Both the position numbers and the translations under genes were made by a program. A stretch of 64,000 nt of DNA from Gemmataceae bacterium (GTDB taxonomy: Bacteria > Planctomycetota > Planctomycetia > Gemmatales > Gemmataceae): assembly GCA_009692065.1 (NCBI GenBank), contig SHZY01000009.1:1-64000 (forward strand). Direction: 5' to 3'. Numbering within the stretch: position 1 is the stretch's first letter; each line of letters starts with the position of its first letter. This document shows positions 48,710 to 58,172 of this stretch, in pieces. Below the pieces are notes generated by a model. That model was given only the letters and a program-made list of their open reading frames with translations, made no database searches and was not told the origin of the DNA.

Positions 48710-50035
48710 TCACGCAAACAACTCGCGCACCGGCTCGCCGTGGTCGAGAATTTCGACGGGCCGGCCTTCGGGGTGCATTAGCCAGCGATGCGGGTCGATG
48801 CCGACGGCGTCGTAGATGGTGTACGCCACATCGGCGGGCGCGACGGGCCGGCGCGTGACGAAAGCGCCGCGCCGATCGGTTTGGCCCAGCACCAATCCGC
48901 CGCGTGCTCCGGCGCCCGCAAATAGCATCGAAGCCGCCGGGCCCCAGTGGTCGCGGCCGGTTTCGCGATTGACCTGCGGCGTGCGGCCGAATTCGCCCAT
49001 CGCGACCACAAGGGTGGACGAGAGCAAGCCGCGTTCGTCGAGATCTTCGATCAATGCCGACAGGCCCTGGTCGAATACCGGCAGCTTGCGGTTCAGGCTG
49101 TTCCAGATCTGGGCGTGATGATCCCAGCCGCCGTAGTTGACGGTGACGAAGCGCACGTCTCGCTCGATCAGCCGGCGTGCCAAGAGCGCGCTCTGGCCGA
49201 AAGTCGTCCGGCCGTAGCGATCGCGGGTGCGGTCGGTTTCCTGATCCATGACGAAGACGGTGCGGGCGTTTTGCGAGACGATGATGTCTCCAGCGCGGCG
49301 CTGGAATTCGCTGTAGGTCGCGATCTGGTCGTTGCCTTGCACCTGGTCGGCGAGCGTGTCGAGAGCTTGCAGGAGCGAGCGCCGGCTCCGGTCGGCCTGG
49401 AGGTTGATGTTGGCGCCGGCGGCGAAATCGGGGACCTGGAAGTTGGCCTGATTCGGATCGCCGGTGCGGAACGACTCATAGCGCCCGCCCAACCAGGCGC
49501 TCTTGCCCAGCTCCCAGGTGAATGACGGATTGCGCGGAATCGACACATAGGGCGGCAGCGCCCCGCGAAAGCCAAGCTGCTGCGACACCACGGCCCCGAC
49601 GGCAGGGAAATCGCCGAACGCGGACCCGAAGCGGCCCGACATCACCCAGTTGGTCGCCGTCTCGTGGTGATCGTTGTTGTGCGCGCCGGAGCGGACCAGC
49701 GCGACCTTGTGCATGATGCGCGCCATCCGCGGCAGTAAATTGCCGACTTGCGTGCCGGGCACACTGGTGGCGATGGGGTGATAGATGCCGCGGATTTCTT
49801 CGGGCGATTCCGGCTTCAGATCGAAGCTGTCATGATGCGACAACCCGCCGCCCAGGTAGACGAGGATCACCGAGCGCGCCCGTGGCTCTGCGTGATTGGC
49901 CCGCGCCGCCTGTTGCGATTGCAAGAGTGCCGGCAGCGTCAGGCCGAGCGTGCCGACGGCGCCGATGCGCAGAAAGTCGCGGCGCGTGCGGCCGTCGCAT
50001 TGCTTGTGCTGGTTGGAGAAGGTGATATCGAGCAT
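48710..50035 (-). CDS. DUF1501-family exported protein
   Basis: 441 residues from ATG 50035, preceded by AAAGGAA; a longer start at 50053 is less likely. The N-terminus has a twin-arginine motif (GRTRRDFLRIGAVGTLGLTL), so it is probably exported folded by the Tat system. The core is DUF1501, an alkaline-phosphatase/sulfatase-superfamily fold: VILVYLGGGLSHHDSFDLKP, GAHNNDHHETATNWVMSG and VVAMGEFGRTPQVNRETGRDHWGP are the family blocks. It forms a pair with the PSD1 gene immediately upstream in transcription. Substrate unknown; the pair is a planctomycete hallmark. Confidence 0.93.
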   Translation of the reverse strand: MLDITFSNQHKQCDGRTRRDFLRIGAVGTLGLTLPALLQSQQAARANHAEPRARSVILVYLGGGLSHHDSFDLKPESPEEIRGIYHPIATSVPGTQVGNLLPRMARIMHKVALVRSGAHNNDHHETATNWVMSGRFGSAFGDFPAVGAVVSQQLGFRGALPPYVSIPRNPSFTWELGKSAWLGGRYESFRTGDPNQANFQVPDFAAGANINLQADRSRRSLLQALDTLADQVQGNDQIATYSEFQRRAGDIIVSQNARTVFVMDQETDRTRDRYGRTTFGQSALLARRLIERDVRFVTVNYGGWDHHAQIWNSLNRKLPVFDQGLSALIEDLDERGLLSSTLVVAMGEFGRTPQVNRETGRDHWGPAASMLFAGAGARGGLVLGQTDRRGAFVTRRPVAPADVAYTIYDAVGIDPHRWLMHPEGRPVEILDHGEPVRELFA

Positions 50036-50147
50036 GCAGGTTCCTTTTTTCATGTCCTATCAAGCCGCGCGATGAGCGCAACGATTCGCGGGGGTCGGGG
50101 CGCCTCTACCCCCAGGAATCGCTTCGCTCATCCTGGGGCTTGCCGCG

Positions 50148-52361
50148 TCAATGGTTAAACAAAAACTCCTTCGTGTTCATCAAGGCCCACACGATATTTT
50201 GGTACGCGCTAGTGCGCCGGTCCGCCTCGGTGTGGCTTTGCACATGCGCGAGGCAGGTTGCACGCTCGGTGTCCTTGGGCAATCGTCCCACCGCTATCAA
50301 GAAGAGCTCGTCGGTCAGCTCCTGATCGGTTTTTTTTGATTTCAGCATGCCCGCGAGGCGCCCGTACGTCGCCGTTAGCTTGCGGTTGCTCTCGCTGGAA
50401 CATTGCAGGTGCAAGCTATGTTGCAGGTTCACATCGGTGAATCGCTCGCAGGCGCACGCTGTGAGACGTTCGGGGCGGCCAAAGGCGGCAAAGAACGATG
50501 ACTTCATGGCCGTATCCGGAATCTGCACCGCGCGCATGCCGTACGGATGACCGTGAAACTCGTCCGCCACGCCGGTCAACGAATAGATCGCGTCGTGCAA
50601 CACCTCAGGCTGTAACTTGCGGGCGAGGTAATGCGAATAGAAGCGCTGGTCCTTCTCGTTGGTCGATTTCGTCGTCGAGCTGAGTTGATAGGCACGCGAG
50701 TTGAGAATGAGCCGCATGAGGTGCTTGCGGTCATACTTCTTGGCGACGAATTCCTTGACGAGTGCTTTCCACAATTCGGGATTGGTCGGCGGATTGCTCT
50801 CGCGCAGATCGTCCACCGGCTCGACCAGGCCGGCGTTGAAGTAATGCGCCCAGATGCGGTTGACCATGGCGCCGGCGAAGAACTCGTTCTTCGGATTCGT
50901 GATCCAATCCGTAATCGCGGCGCGTGGATCCTGGCCCGGTTCGATCTTGGTCAGGGTGCGATCCAGCGGCTGCGGCGCGAGGAACTTGTTCGTGCGCGGC
51001 TGCGTCACGCCGACCGGGTTCTTGTTCTGGTTTACATCGGGCATCGATACGCTCAACGTCGTCGGCCCCATCTTCGGATCCTTGCGGTCGAAGCGGATGC
51101 GCGAGAAATAGCCGGCGAAGTGGTAGTAATCGTCTTGGGTGTACTTCTCCAGCGGATGGTTATGGCACTGGGCGCAGCCGATGCGGACGCCGAGGAATGT
51201 CTGGGCTGCATTGGCGACGACGGTGGACTTGTGCGATTCGCGCTGCTCGCCGACGCTGACGATGGTGTAGCCGAGCTCGGGATGCGCGTCCGTGGAACCG
51301 GCGACGGTGAGCAGGTCGCGCGTCATCTCGTCCCAGGGGCGATTGACGGCAACTTGCTTGCGAATCCACTCGTGAAAGCTGCGCACGCCCTTGACGCCGC
51401 GCACGTCGTGGTCGCTTTCCTTGCGGTTCATCAAGAGATCGTTGAGGTGCATCGTCCAGAAATCGACGAACTCGGAACGCTCCAGAACGGCATCGATCAG
51501 CCGGGCCCGCTTGTTCGGCGTCTTGTCGGCGAGGAACGCGCGCACCTCATCGGGCGTCGGCACAATGCCCATGGCATCGAGATAGACGCGGCGGAGGAAC
51601 TGGGTGTCGCTCGACGGATCGGAGGGTTCGATGCGCAGATCGGCGAGCTTCTTGAAGACGTGCTCGTCGATGAAGTTGTTCTTCGCGGCGTACAAATCGG
51701 GCTTGATCGGCGTGTCGAACGGGGCTGTCACAACGGCGACGGCGACCTGACCCTGGAACATGGCGCGAATGGCGGTTTCACCGTGGCGCTCGACCTTCAC
51801 CAGGCCGGCGGGCGTGACCGACGCGACGCCGGCATCGTTCGAGTCGAATTTCGTTAGCCAGGTGACGTCCTTGGACTGGCCATCGGTGTATTCGGCCCGG
51901 ACTTTCAAAGGGTGTGTCTCACCCGCTTTGAGCGTGCGCCCAATCTGCTCGATGGCCAGGCGTCGCACGCTGGGGTCATCCTTGTTGATGCCGGGAGCGC
52001 CGCCGCGGATCCATTCGAGCAGCACGTTGTATTCTCGGCCTCCGACCGCCATCACGACGCCGCCTTCGTGGGCTGCCTGGCCGGTCGGCTTTTGCAAGAG
52101 CAGGCTCGCCTCGGGGTTGATCGGATTGATGCGGCGGGTGTTTAATTCACGGGTGATCCAAGCGTGGTCCCATTCCGGGGCGTATCCGCGCAAGGAAAGC
52201 CGGAAGCCATTCTGCCCGGAGCCTTTGCCGTGACATGAGCCTTGATTGCAGCCCAGACGCGTCAGGATAGGCTGAACATCGTTGACAAACGATGTCGTGG
52301 TCTGCGCCGAGGCAGTGCTGGCGGCGAGCGCAAGGAAAAACGGCACGGCGATTCGAAGCAT
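50148..52361 (-). CDS. DUF1549/DUF1553 (PSCyt2-PSD1) exported protein
   Basis: 737 residues with signal peptide (1 to about 20). A cytochrome-c-like N-terminal part has CNQGSCH at 38-44, not the standard CxxCH. An Ig/Big2-like segment follows (VRRLAIEQIGRTLKAGETHPL; YTDGQSKDVTWLTKFDSND). Then come DUF1549, with a normal CAQCHNHP at about residue 395, and DUF1553 (PSD1), with FFAGAMVNRIWAHYFNAGLV and the closing NIVWALMNTKEFLFNH. These proteins are paired with DUF1501 across planctomycetes and may handle sulfated or complex polysaccharide (inference). The gene is divergent from def. Confidence 0.93.
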   Translation of the reverse strand: MLRIAVPFFLALAASTASAQTTTSFVNDVQPILTRLGCNQGSCHGKGSGQNGFRLSLRGYAPEWDHAWITRELNTRRINPINPEASLLLQKPTGQAAHEGGVVMAVGGREYNVLLEWIRGGAPGINKDDPSVRRLAIEQIGRTLKAGETHPLKVRAEYTDGQSKDVTWLTKFDSNDAGVASVTPAGLVKVERHGETAIRAMFQGQVAVAVVTAPFDTPIKPDLYAAKNNFIDEHVFKKLADLRIEPSDPSSDTQFLRRVYLDAMGIVPTPDEVRAFLADKTPNKRARLIDAVLERSEFVDFWTMHLNDLLMNRKESDHDVRGVKGVRSFHEWIRKQVAVNRPWDEMTRDLLTVAGSTDAHPELGYTIVSVGEQRESHKSTVVANAAQTFLGVRIGCAQCHNHPLEKYTQDDYYHFAGYFSRIRFDRKDPKMGPTTLSVSMPDVNQNKNPVGVTQPRTNKFLAPQPLDRTLTKIEPGQDPRAAITDWITNPKNEFFAGAMVNRIWAHYFNAGLVEPVDDLRESNPPTNPELWKALVKEFVAKKYDRKHLMRLILNSRAYQLSSTTKSTNEKDQRFYSHYLARKLQPEVLHDAIYSLTGVADEFHGHPYGMRAVQIPDTAMKSSFFAAFGRPERLTACACERFTDVNLQHSLHLQCSSESNRKLTATYGRLAGMLKSKKTDQELTDELFLIAVGRLPKDTERATCLAHVQSHTEADRRTSAYQNIVWALMNTKEFLFNH

Positions 52362-52417
52362 GATGTATTCCTCACGCGGGAGAGACCGAACCGGAGAGGG
52401 TCGTTTTTGGCAGGCGC

Positions 52418-52423
52418 TATAAT
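52418..52423 (+). promoter_or_regulatory. candidate -10 element for def
   Basis: A perfect TATAAT lies 38 bases before the def start codon. No good -35 is found at standard spacing, so the promoter may be activator-dependent or the match fortuitous. Confidence 0.35.
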
Positions 52424-52461
52424 CTTATATCGGATTCAATTGCCGAACAAGGACAACTCTC

Positions 52462-53007
52462 ATGGATAGCGAAGAGAACATGCCGTTGGAAATCGCCCAG
52501 CTGGGTCAGCCGGTGTTGCGCGCGGTGGCCCAGGAAGTACCGCTCGACCGCATCGCCGGCGCCGACTTCCAGGAATTCGTGGCCGCCATGCTGGAGACGC
52601 TGGAATACGAGAAAGGCGCGGGACTGGCGGCGCCGCAGGTCTTCGTCGGCCTGCGCGTGTTCCTGGCGGGCATTCATCCGGCGCCGGCGGAAGGCGAACT
52701 GCCGGGCATCGAGGTGTTCATCAATCCGACGATCACGCCGCTCGGCGCCGAAACCATCAGTGCGTGGGAGGGCTGCCTGAGCTTTCCGGAACTGCTCGTC
52801 CTGGTGCCGCGGCCGCGAGCCATGCGCGTCGAATATGTGGATCTCAACGGGGAGCCGGTCGTGCGCGAGTTGAAGGGATTCGCGGCCCGCGTGGTCCAGC
52901 ACGAGTTCGATCACCTGGAAGGGATTTTGACCATCGACCGGGCGGCCTCGACGCGCGACATCATCAAGGCGTCGGAGATCGATACGGTGCGCGAGGAGGA
53001 GGAATGA
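52462..53007 (+). CDS. def: peptide deformylase
   Basis: 181 residues. Removes the formyl group from the initiator methionine of new proteins, using a catalytic divalent metal. All three motifs are intact: GAGLAAPQ at 52-59, EGCLS with Cys105, and HEFDH at 147-151 (the metal ligands are Cys105, His147 and His151). The length is standard. The usual partner, methionyl-tRNA formyltransferase, is not in the window. The gene is followed by an inverted repeat shared with the convergent LptF/G gene. Confidence 0.96.
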   Translation: MDSEENMPLEIAQLGQPVLRAVAQEVPLDRIAGADFQEFVAAMLETLEYEKGAGLAAPQVFVGLRVFLAGIHPAPAEGELPGIEVFINPTITPLGAETISAWEGCLSFPELLVLVPRPRAMRVEYVDLNGEPVVRELKGFAARVVQHEFDHLEGILTIDRAASTRDIIKASEIDTVREEEE

Positions 53008-53017
53008 CCCGGTCCTT

Positions 53018-53060
53018 GTTTAGCGCCCGCGCAGCCGACACTTTTACGCGGGCGCTAAAC
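53018..53060. repeat. TTTAGCGCCCGCG inverted repeat, copy 3
   Basis: GTTTAGCGCCCGCG at 53018-53031 pairs with 53047-53060. It sits exactly between the stops of two convergent genes, the position expected for a shared terminator. Confidence 0.85.
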
Positions 53061-53071
53061 GGGGAAATAAC

Positions 53072-54274
53072 TCAATTCCTTGCCAGCCGCCGGAACAGCA
53101 CCAACCCCGCCAGCAGCAACAGCGCATCCGCGTTGTAGATGCCGGCCCATGACGGAATCTTGCCGGCGCGGGCCATGTTGATCATGCAGAACATCAGCGG
53201 GTAGTAGATCGTCACGATGGGCAAGAAGCAGGTGATGAAGGCGCTCAAGTAATCGCTCTTGCTGAACCAGATGCCGATCGGGCAGCCGACCAGGGCAAAG
53301 CATATGCAGCCGAGGGCGAGCCCGGCCCGCATGTGGGATTCGGACTGGACGCTGAGCATCTGGCTTTCACGAATGCGCCGCTCGTTGCTGAGATTGCGAA
53401 CGTGCTCGGCAAAATGGCCGTCGCCTTTACCCTGGTCGATGGCGAGCTGGTGCATTTCGATGTCGTGGTTGAGTTTTTCTTTATCGCGTAGAAGTTTTGC
53501 CTCGTATTCGTCGAGTTCAGTCCAGGCCATGTCCATGGCCCGCGTCTTGCCTGCGGCGCCGCTGAGTTCGCGTGGAATCTCGACCGCCCAGGTGTGCGTT
53601 TCCAGCATGCCCTGGTTGTTATGCTGCACCAGCTCGCAGTGGCGCATATGGACCAGAATGCGATTGTGCGGCAGATCAACTTCCAGCTCGGCTTCCTTGG
53701 CGAAGGCGATCGTGTCAAAACTTTTTCCGCCCGGTGCGCGCCGCTTGAAGATGGCGTCCACGAGTTTGTGTCCCTGGATTTCCTTGACGTGAATCTCGTA
53801 GTTGATCTTCGGATGGCGAATGCAGCCATCCCTACGCAGTAGCGCGTAGAGAAGCTCTTCGACGTCGCCAGAGACGTGGGTTTTCACGAGATAGCTCGCA
53901 TGGGGAATGACATCGAGATACAAGAACATCGTCGCCGCGCCCGCGACGATTCCCAGGAACACCGCGGGCCAGATCACGTGCAGGATGTGAACGCCGGCAG
54001 CCTTGAGTGCCAGGATCTCGTTGTCCGCCGAGAGTCGGCCATAGACGATGCAGGTCGCGAACAGTACCGTCGTCGGCACCGTATAAGGCAGCATGCTTGG
54101 CAGGAGCAAGGGGATTATTGCCAGGACCTGCGCGGGGCTGAGACCGTTCTTGGTCGCCTCGGAGATGACGCCTGCCAGCAGGATCAACGCCGTCAGCGCG
54201 ACGAACGCGACGGCGAAGACCTTGAGCAACTCCGCCAAGATCATGCGATGAAGACGTCCCCAGAACACGCACAT
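53072..54274 (-). CDS. LptF/LptG-family permease
   Basis: 400 residues of the YjgP/YjgQ family, the inner-membrane part of the lipopolysaccharide exporter. Three helices occupy the N-terminal part (VFAVAFVALTALILLAGVI; LAIIPLLLPSMLPYTVPTTV; VIWPAVFLGIVAGAATMFLY), a large soluble beta domain lies in the middle, and helices return at the C-terminus (GLALGCICFALVGCPIGIW; ADALLLLAGLVLFRRLA). The family motif NEILALKAAGVH is present. It probably works with an LptB ATPase and a second permease encoded elsewhere. The AsmA-like gene starts about 3 kb upstream in the same direction and ends 44 bases before it. Confidence 0.9.
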   Translation of the reverse strand: MCVFWGRLHRMILAELLKVFAVAFVALTALILLAGVISEATKNGLSPAQVLAIIPLLLPSMLPYTVPTTVLFATCIVYGRLSADNEILALKAAGVHILHVIWPAVFLGIVAGAATMFLYLDVIPHASYLVKTHVSGDVEELLYALLRRDGCIRHPKINYEIHVKEIQGHKLVDAIFKRRAPGGKSFDTIAFAKEAELEVDLPHNRILVHMRHCELVQHNNQGMLETHTWAVEIPRELSGAAGKTRAMDMAWTELDEYEAKLLRDKEKLNHDIEMHQLAIDQGKGDGHFAEHVRNLSNERRIRESQMLSVQSESHMRAGLALGCICFALVGCPIGIWFSKSDYLSAFITCFLPIVTIYYPLMFCMINMARAGKIPSWAGIYNADALLLLAGLVLFRRLARN

Positions 54275-54317
54275 CCCCCTTCTTTTTGCGTAGTGCGATT
54301 TGTTGCCCGCCGCGTTG

Positions 54318-57300
54318 CTACGGTCCGGCGCGGGTCGGCGTCGGCGACACGGCGTTACCCGTCGGCTGCCCGAGGATGCGATCGCGCAACAACAACAACG
54401 GATCGACGATCACCGGCATCGGCTTCATGCGATACTTCAAGTCTTTCGGATTGCCGCTGACTTTGCCGCGCACTTCGACGGTCAACAGATTTTTGCTGAG
54501 CGTCGTCGGGAAGGGGCGAATGGCCGGCGGCAATAGCTGCTCGACGCGCCCCCACATCGGGTAGATGGCAAGGCTGAGGTTTTTCGAACCGAGATCGAAT
54601 TCCCCCTTGCCCGACAGGCTGACCGCGCTGCCGAGCAGGTCGAGTTTCTGCACGGTGACCTTCGGCCCCTGCACGGTGAAGCCGGTGTGGAATTCTTCGA
54701 AGGCGGTGCGATCGGGCCAGTGCAGGCCGAGGAACTTGAGGAGGTCGAGCAAGAACGGCAGGTTGTACAGGTGGCCGCGCGGGATGTCGATCGACCCATT
54801 GCCGTCGAGCGTATCGATGCCGGCGCCAAAGCCGGTGAGGTACAGGCGTGCCCCGGCGGCGCCGGAGAGCTGCGATTTCGGTCCGAGGTTCTGTCGGCCA
54901 AACTCGGCGAGGTTGATCTGCGAGGCCGTCAGATTCATCTCGTAGCGCAGCGAGGAATTGAAATCGACGCGTACCTGGCCGGTGATATCGCCGCCGTAGA
55001 TCGGGGCGCGTAGACCGACCAGCAGGATCTCCGGGCTTTCCTTGCGGATCTCGAACTTGGCGTGAACCTTCTTGAATGGCTGCTCGAAAAGGTACGCTTG
55101 ATCGAGGAGGACATTGCCTTCGACCCCCACCATCTGTCTGCCGTCGTAGCGTCCGCGGCAGCTCAGCGAGCCGGTGACTTTGGTGAACTCCAGGCCTGTC
55201 GTCAACTTGGCCTCGTACATCCGCACCTCGCCATCCCAGTAGATGTCGGGCGGCTTGCCGATCTCCGGCGGCTGCGCAATGACCACCTGCGTCTTGACGC
55301 GCAAGGGGTCCTCCAGGCGCAGCATCTTGGCGGCGGTTTGCAGTTTATCGGGCAGCGCTTTGATGAACTCGTTGTCGAGCCGCATGCCGGTTAGTTGCAC
55401 GTCGTCGAACTTCGCGAAGTAGCCGCCGAGCGGATTGAGATCGACGGCGCCTTTGCCCATGGCGATCAGGGCGTCGTCGTGGCGGGCCCGCAACTTACTG
55501 ATTTCCAGCCGCATCTTGTGGAAGCGAAACTGCCCGTTGATGTCCTGAATGCGATAGTGGAAGAACGTTGGCGTGACCGTGGCGCCGCGTGCATCGACAT
55601 GCACCTCCAGATCGTTGAGGTCGGCGCTGGGCCGTTCGACCGAGGCGGTGAAGAACAGCTTCCCGGTTGGGTTGAAAGTCTCCCAAGCCTTGTGCAATTC
55701 CTTCATGGGCCGAACCGCGTCGCGCAGTTCATGATTGAGCGGCACATTGCGGCCGGTGATTTCCAGGGAGACCCCCATGTCGCTGATACCCTTGGCGTCG
55801 GTCCTGGGAATCGATTTGCCATTGATGAGCACATGCCCGCCGTTGCGCGTCCCCTGGAAATCGTGGAACTCCCAGTGCTCCGGATAGATGTCGAGGAAGC
55901 CGCTGACGTTTTCGAGCGGGTAAGGAAACGGGTCCCACTTGACGGCGGTGTCGTGAATGCGAATGTGGTATTCGTTGCGAAAATCCTTGCCCGGCTCCTG
56001 GCGAATATGGGAACGGACGTCGATCTTGCCGGTGGCGTGAAACGACCGCGCGAAGTTCTGCAGAGAAGGCGGCAGCGCCTTCAGCAGCTTTTCGTCGATG
56101 GTGATGTTATTGCCACGGATGTCGAACTTGACGTCGGCCTGCCGGCCGTCGCCGTTCCAGTAGCCGCCGAGGATGACCGGCTGAGCGCCGGCATAAGCGT
56201 CGAGGCTGAACTTCATATGCTCGTTGAGCAGATTGTAATCGATGTCCCCTTTGACGCGCTCGAGCGGATAGGGGAATTCGATGAACGTCATCGCAATCAG
56301 TTCGGGCCGCAGCGACACCTGCGAGGGCTCACCCGAAGCGAGCGGGGCCCAGTGTCCCTCATGGCGGGCACAGGCGATGTGGATCGTGGTCGGCCCGTTC
56401 GGTTGAAACAGCTTGTGCAGCTCGCGCAGCTTGCTCGGCAAGCGCGAGGCCAGATCGTCGCCGAGCATGACGTGCTTGAGATCGAGATGCACCTCGAATT
56501 CCTGATCGACGCACGGCAGCCGGCCGACGCCGTGGGCCGAGATTTCGGTGCTGCCCGAGCGTGCCGTCAGACTTTCGAGCTGCAAGGTCCCCGTGTTGCA
56601 ATGGAATTGCAGAGCGAGGTTTTCGAGCGGGAGCGGCCAGTTCGGGTGCTGCACCGTGCCGTCCTTCACCTCGCAGTGGACGTCGTAATAAATCGGTTCG
56701 GGCTGGCCGGGATGGAAAGAAACCTTCCCCTCGACCTTGGCCTTGGCGATCACCTGCAAGCCGACGAAAAGATCGGGCGGACACGGGATCGGCAGGCGCG
56801 CCAAGAGCGCCGGCGTCAACGGAATCTCGGTCGCGCGGAACGAGATGGAGGTGTCGCCGCTGGTCCGATCGACGAACCCGTGCATGTGCAGCTTGCCCAG
56901 CAGCTCGGAGTTCGCGGCGCCGCGAATCAACACGCGCGGCAACGGGTCGTTGATGATGGTCAGGCCGACGTCGTTGATCTCCAGCGTGGTCGGCTTGGCG
57001 GCGTCGGAGCGATCCTCAAGGATCAACGTGCCTTGATGGATGACGATGGCGGGCAACTGGGTCTGCGGCGCTCCGTTCGGCGGCTTCACGATGTCCTTTA
57101 GGTTCCACGAACCGTCGCGCTCGCGGCGGATACGAAAGCGCGGGCGGATCAATTCGATCTTGCGCAGCTTGAGTTCGCCGTCGAGGATCTTTTCCTTGTC
57201 GTGGTAAAAGATGGCGGAGGGGACGTGCAGGAACTCATGCTTCGCCGGGTCATCGTCGCGCGTGAGCCTGAGGCCGTTGAGCTGGATGCCGCCGAAAAGC

Positions 57301-57479
57301 CGCAGACGCGCCGAATCGATGCTGACATGAGCGCCGGGAAAGGCCTCGCTGAGAGCCGCGATGACCTGTTCGCGCACGGCTCCGGGGTCGGTCCAGCGCT
57401 GGTACGCCAGCGCACCGGCAGCGCAAGCGCCGACGATGCCCCAGACGATGCCGCGGACAATCCATTTCCGCATGGCCAT
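54318..57479 (-). CDS. AsmA/YhdP-like large envelope protein
   Basis: 1053 residues. An N-terminal membrane anchor (VRGIVWGIVGACAAGALAY) is followed by a long beta-rich region: AFPGAHVSIDSARLRLFGGI opens the AsmA-like domain, with many repeated strands such as LDAYAGAQPVILGGYWNGDG and, near the end, AAGARLYLTGFGAGIDTLDGN and GPKVTVQKLDLLGSAVSLSG. The C-terminal AsmA-like domain is clear. Members of this superfamily bridge the periplasm and are thought to move phospholipid to the outer membrane. Placement directly before an LptF/G gene supports an envelope-lipid role. The start could be six bases later. Confidence 0.85.
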   Translation of the reverse strand: MAMRKWIVRGIVWGIVGACAAGALAYQRWTDPGAVREQVIAALSEAFPGAHVSIDSARLRLFGGIQLNGLRLTRDDDPAKHEFLHVPSAIFYHDKEKILDGELKLRKIELIRPRFRIRRERDGSWNLKDIVKPPNGAPQTQLPAIVIHQGTLILEDRSDAAKPTTLEINDVGLTIINDPLPRVLIRGAANSELLGKLHMHGFVDRTSGDTSISFRATEIPLTPALLARLPIPCPPDLFVGLQVIAKAKVEGKVSFHPGQPEPIYYDVHCEVKDGTVQHPNWPLPLENLALQFHCNTGTLQLESLTARSGSTEISAHGVGRLPCVDQEFEVHLDLKHVMLGDDLASRLPSKLRELHKLFQPNGPTTIHIACARHEGHWAPLASGEPSQVSLRPELIAMTFIEFPYPLERVKGDIDYNLLNEHMKFSLDAYAGAQPVILGGYWNGDGRQADVKFDIRGNNITIDEKLLKALPPSLQNFARSFHATGKIDVRSHIRQEPGKDFRNEYHIRIHDTAVKWDPFPYPLENVSGFLDIYPEHWEFHDFQGTRNGGHVLINGKSIPRTDAKGISDMGVSLEITGRNVPLNHELRDAVRPMKELHKAWETFNPTGKLFFTASVERPSADLNDLEVHVDARGATVTPTFFHYRIQDINGQFRFHKMRLEISKLRARHDDALIAMGKGAVDLNPLGGYFAKFDDVQLTGMRLDNEFIKALPDKLQTAAKMLRLEDPLRVKTQVVIAQPPEIGKPPDIYWDGEVRMYEAKLTTGLEFTKVTGSLSCRGRYDGRQMVGVEGNVLLDQAYLFEQPFKKVHAKFEIRKESPEILLVGLRAPIYGGDITGQVRVDFNSSLRYEMNLTASQINLAEFGRQNLGPKSQLSGAAGARLYLTGFGAGIDTLDGNGSIDIPRGHLYNLPFLLDLLKFLGLHWPDRTAFEEFHTGFTVQGPKVTVQKLDLLGSAVSLSGKGEFDLGSKNLSLAIYPMWGRVEQLLPPAIRPFPTTLSKNLLTVEVRGKVSGNPKDLKYRMKPMPVIVDPLLLLRDRILGQPTGNAVSPTPTRAGP

Positions 57480-57707
57480 AAGCGATCGCTCAAGGTGTTC
57501 CTGGCATTGGGAATTTCCGCGGCGGGATGATAGGGTTTGGTTTCGAGAAGGTCAACGGCGCTTTGCCAGCGCGGCGAGACTTTCGAGTTTGCGCGGCTTT
57601 CCCTGTTTCTCAAGGTGCCGCGTCTCGGCGATGCGGGGGGATTGGGATAAGATGTGGAGGGACGTGATTTCGTTGGCAAGCGGGATTTTCAAAAACGAGG
57701 ATGAACG

Positions 57708-58085
57708 ATGCGAAAGCTGATCGCTGCGAGCCTCGTGGGCCTGTTGCTATGCGTCTCCTGGAGCAGCGCCGAGCTGGTGACGCCGCGCGAGCCCGAGGGG
57801 AAGAAGGAGCGGGTGCCGATCTCTGCCTTCGGCGTGCGCGCTTTTGTCGATACGTTCAAGGCGAATGAGGAGGCAGTCGCCATCGCTTCGGGGATCGGCG
57901 ATACGTGTCTGGGATTCTATGTGTTCGATGCCGCAGGGAACTGTGTCGCCAAGGACGATGTCACCCACTCCAACACCGGCGACGATCTCCACGTTCGCTG
58001 GGTGCCGGCCGTGGAAACACGCTACTCCGTGGAAGTCCGCAACGCCGGCTTTGACCGCAACAAATTCCAGATTGCTTTACGCTGA
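57708..58085 (+). CDS. small exported beta-sandwich protein (PPC-like), copy A
   Basis: 125 residues with signal peptide (1 to about 20, WSSA). The remaining 100 residues are beta-rich, with FKANEEAVAIASGIGDTCLG, VFDAAGNCVAKDD and a closing SVEVRNAGFDRNKFQIALR, which resemble a short PPC or jelly-roll domain with a nearly matching neighbour downstream. AACGAGGATGAACG precedes the ATG. No enzyme motif. It probably binds a surface partner, but this is a guess from the fold. Confidence 0.7.
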   Translation: MRKLIAASLVGLLLCVSWSSAELVTPREPEGKKERVPISAFGVRAFVDTFKANEEAVAIASGIGDTCLGFYVFDAAGNCVAKDDVTHSNTGDDLHVRWVPAVETRYSVEVRNAGFDRNKFQIALR

Positions 58086-58093
58086 CTCTGTTT

Positions 58094-58152
58094 GCCGCTT
58101 GCGGCTTCGCGCTCGCGCAGCCCCGCGCAAGCGCAAAATCGCAAACGGCAAA
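58094..58152. repeat. GCCGCTTGCGGC-type inverted repeat
   Basis: TTGCCGCTTGCGGCTTCGCG on the left and the weaker CGCAAACGGCAAA on the right form an imperfect dyad. It separates the two small exported proteins. Confidence 0.65.
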
Positions 58153-58172
58153 ATAGCGGAAGGATTTTTCTC

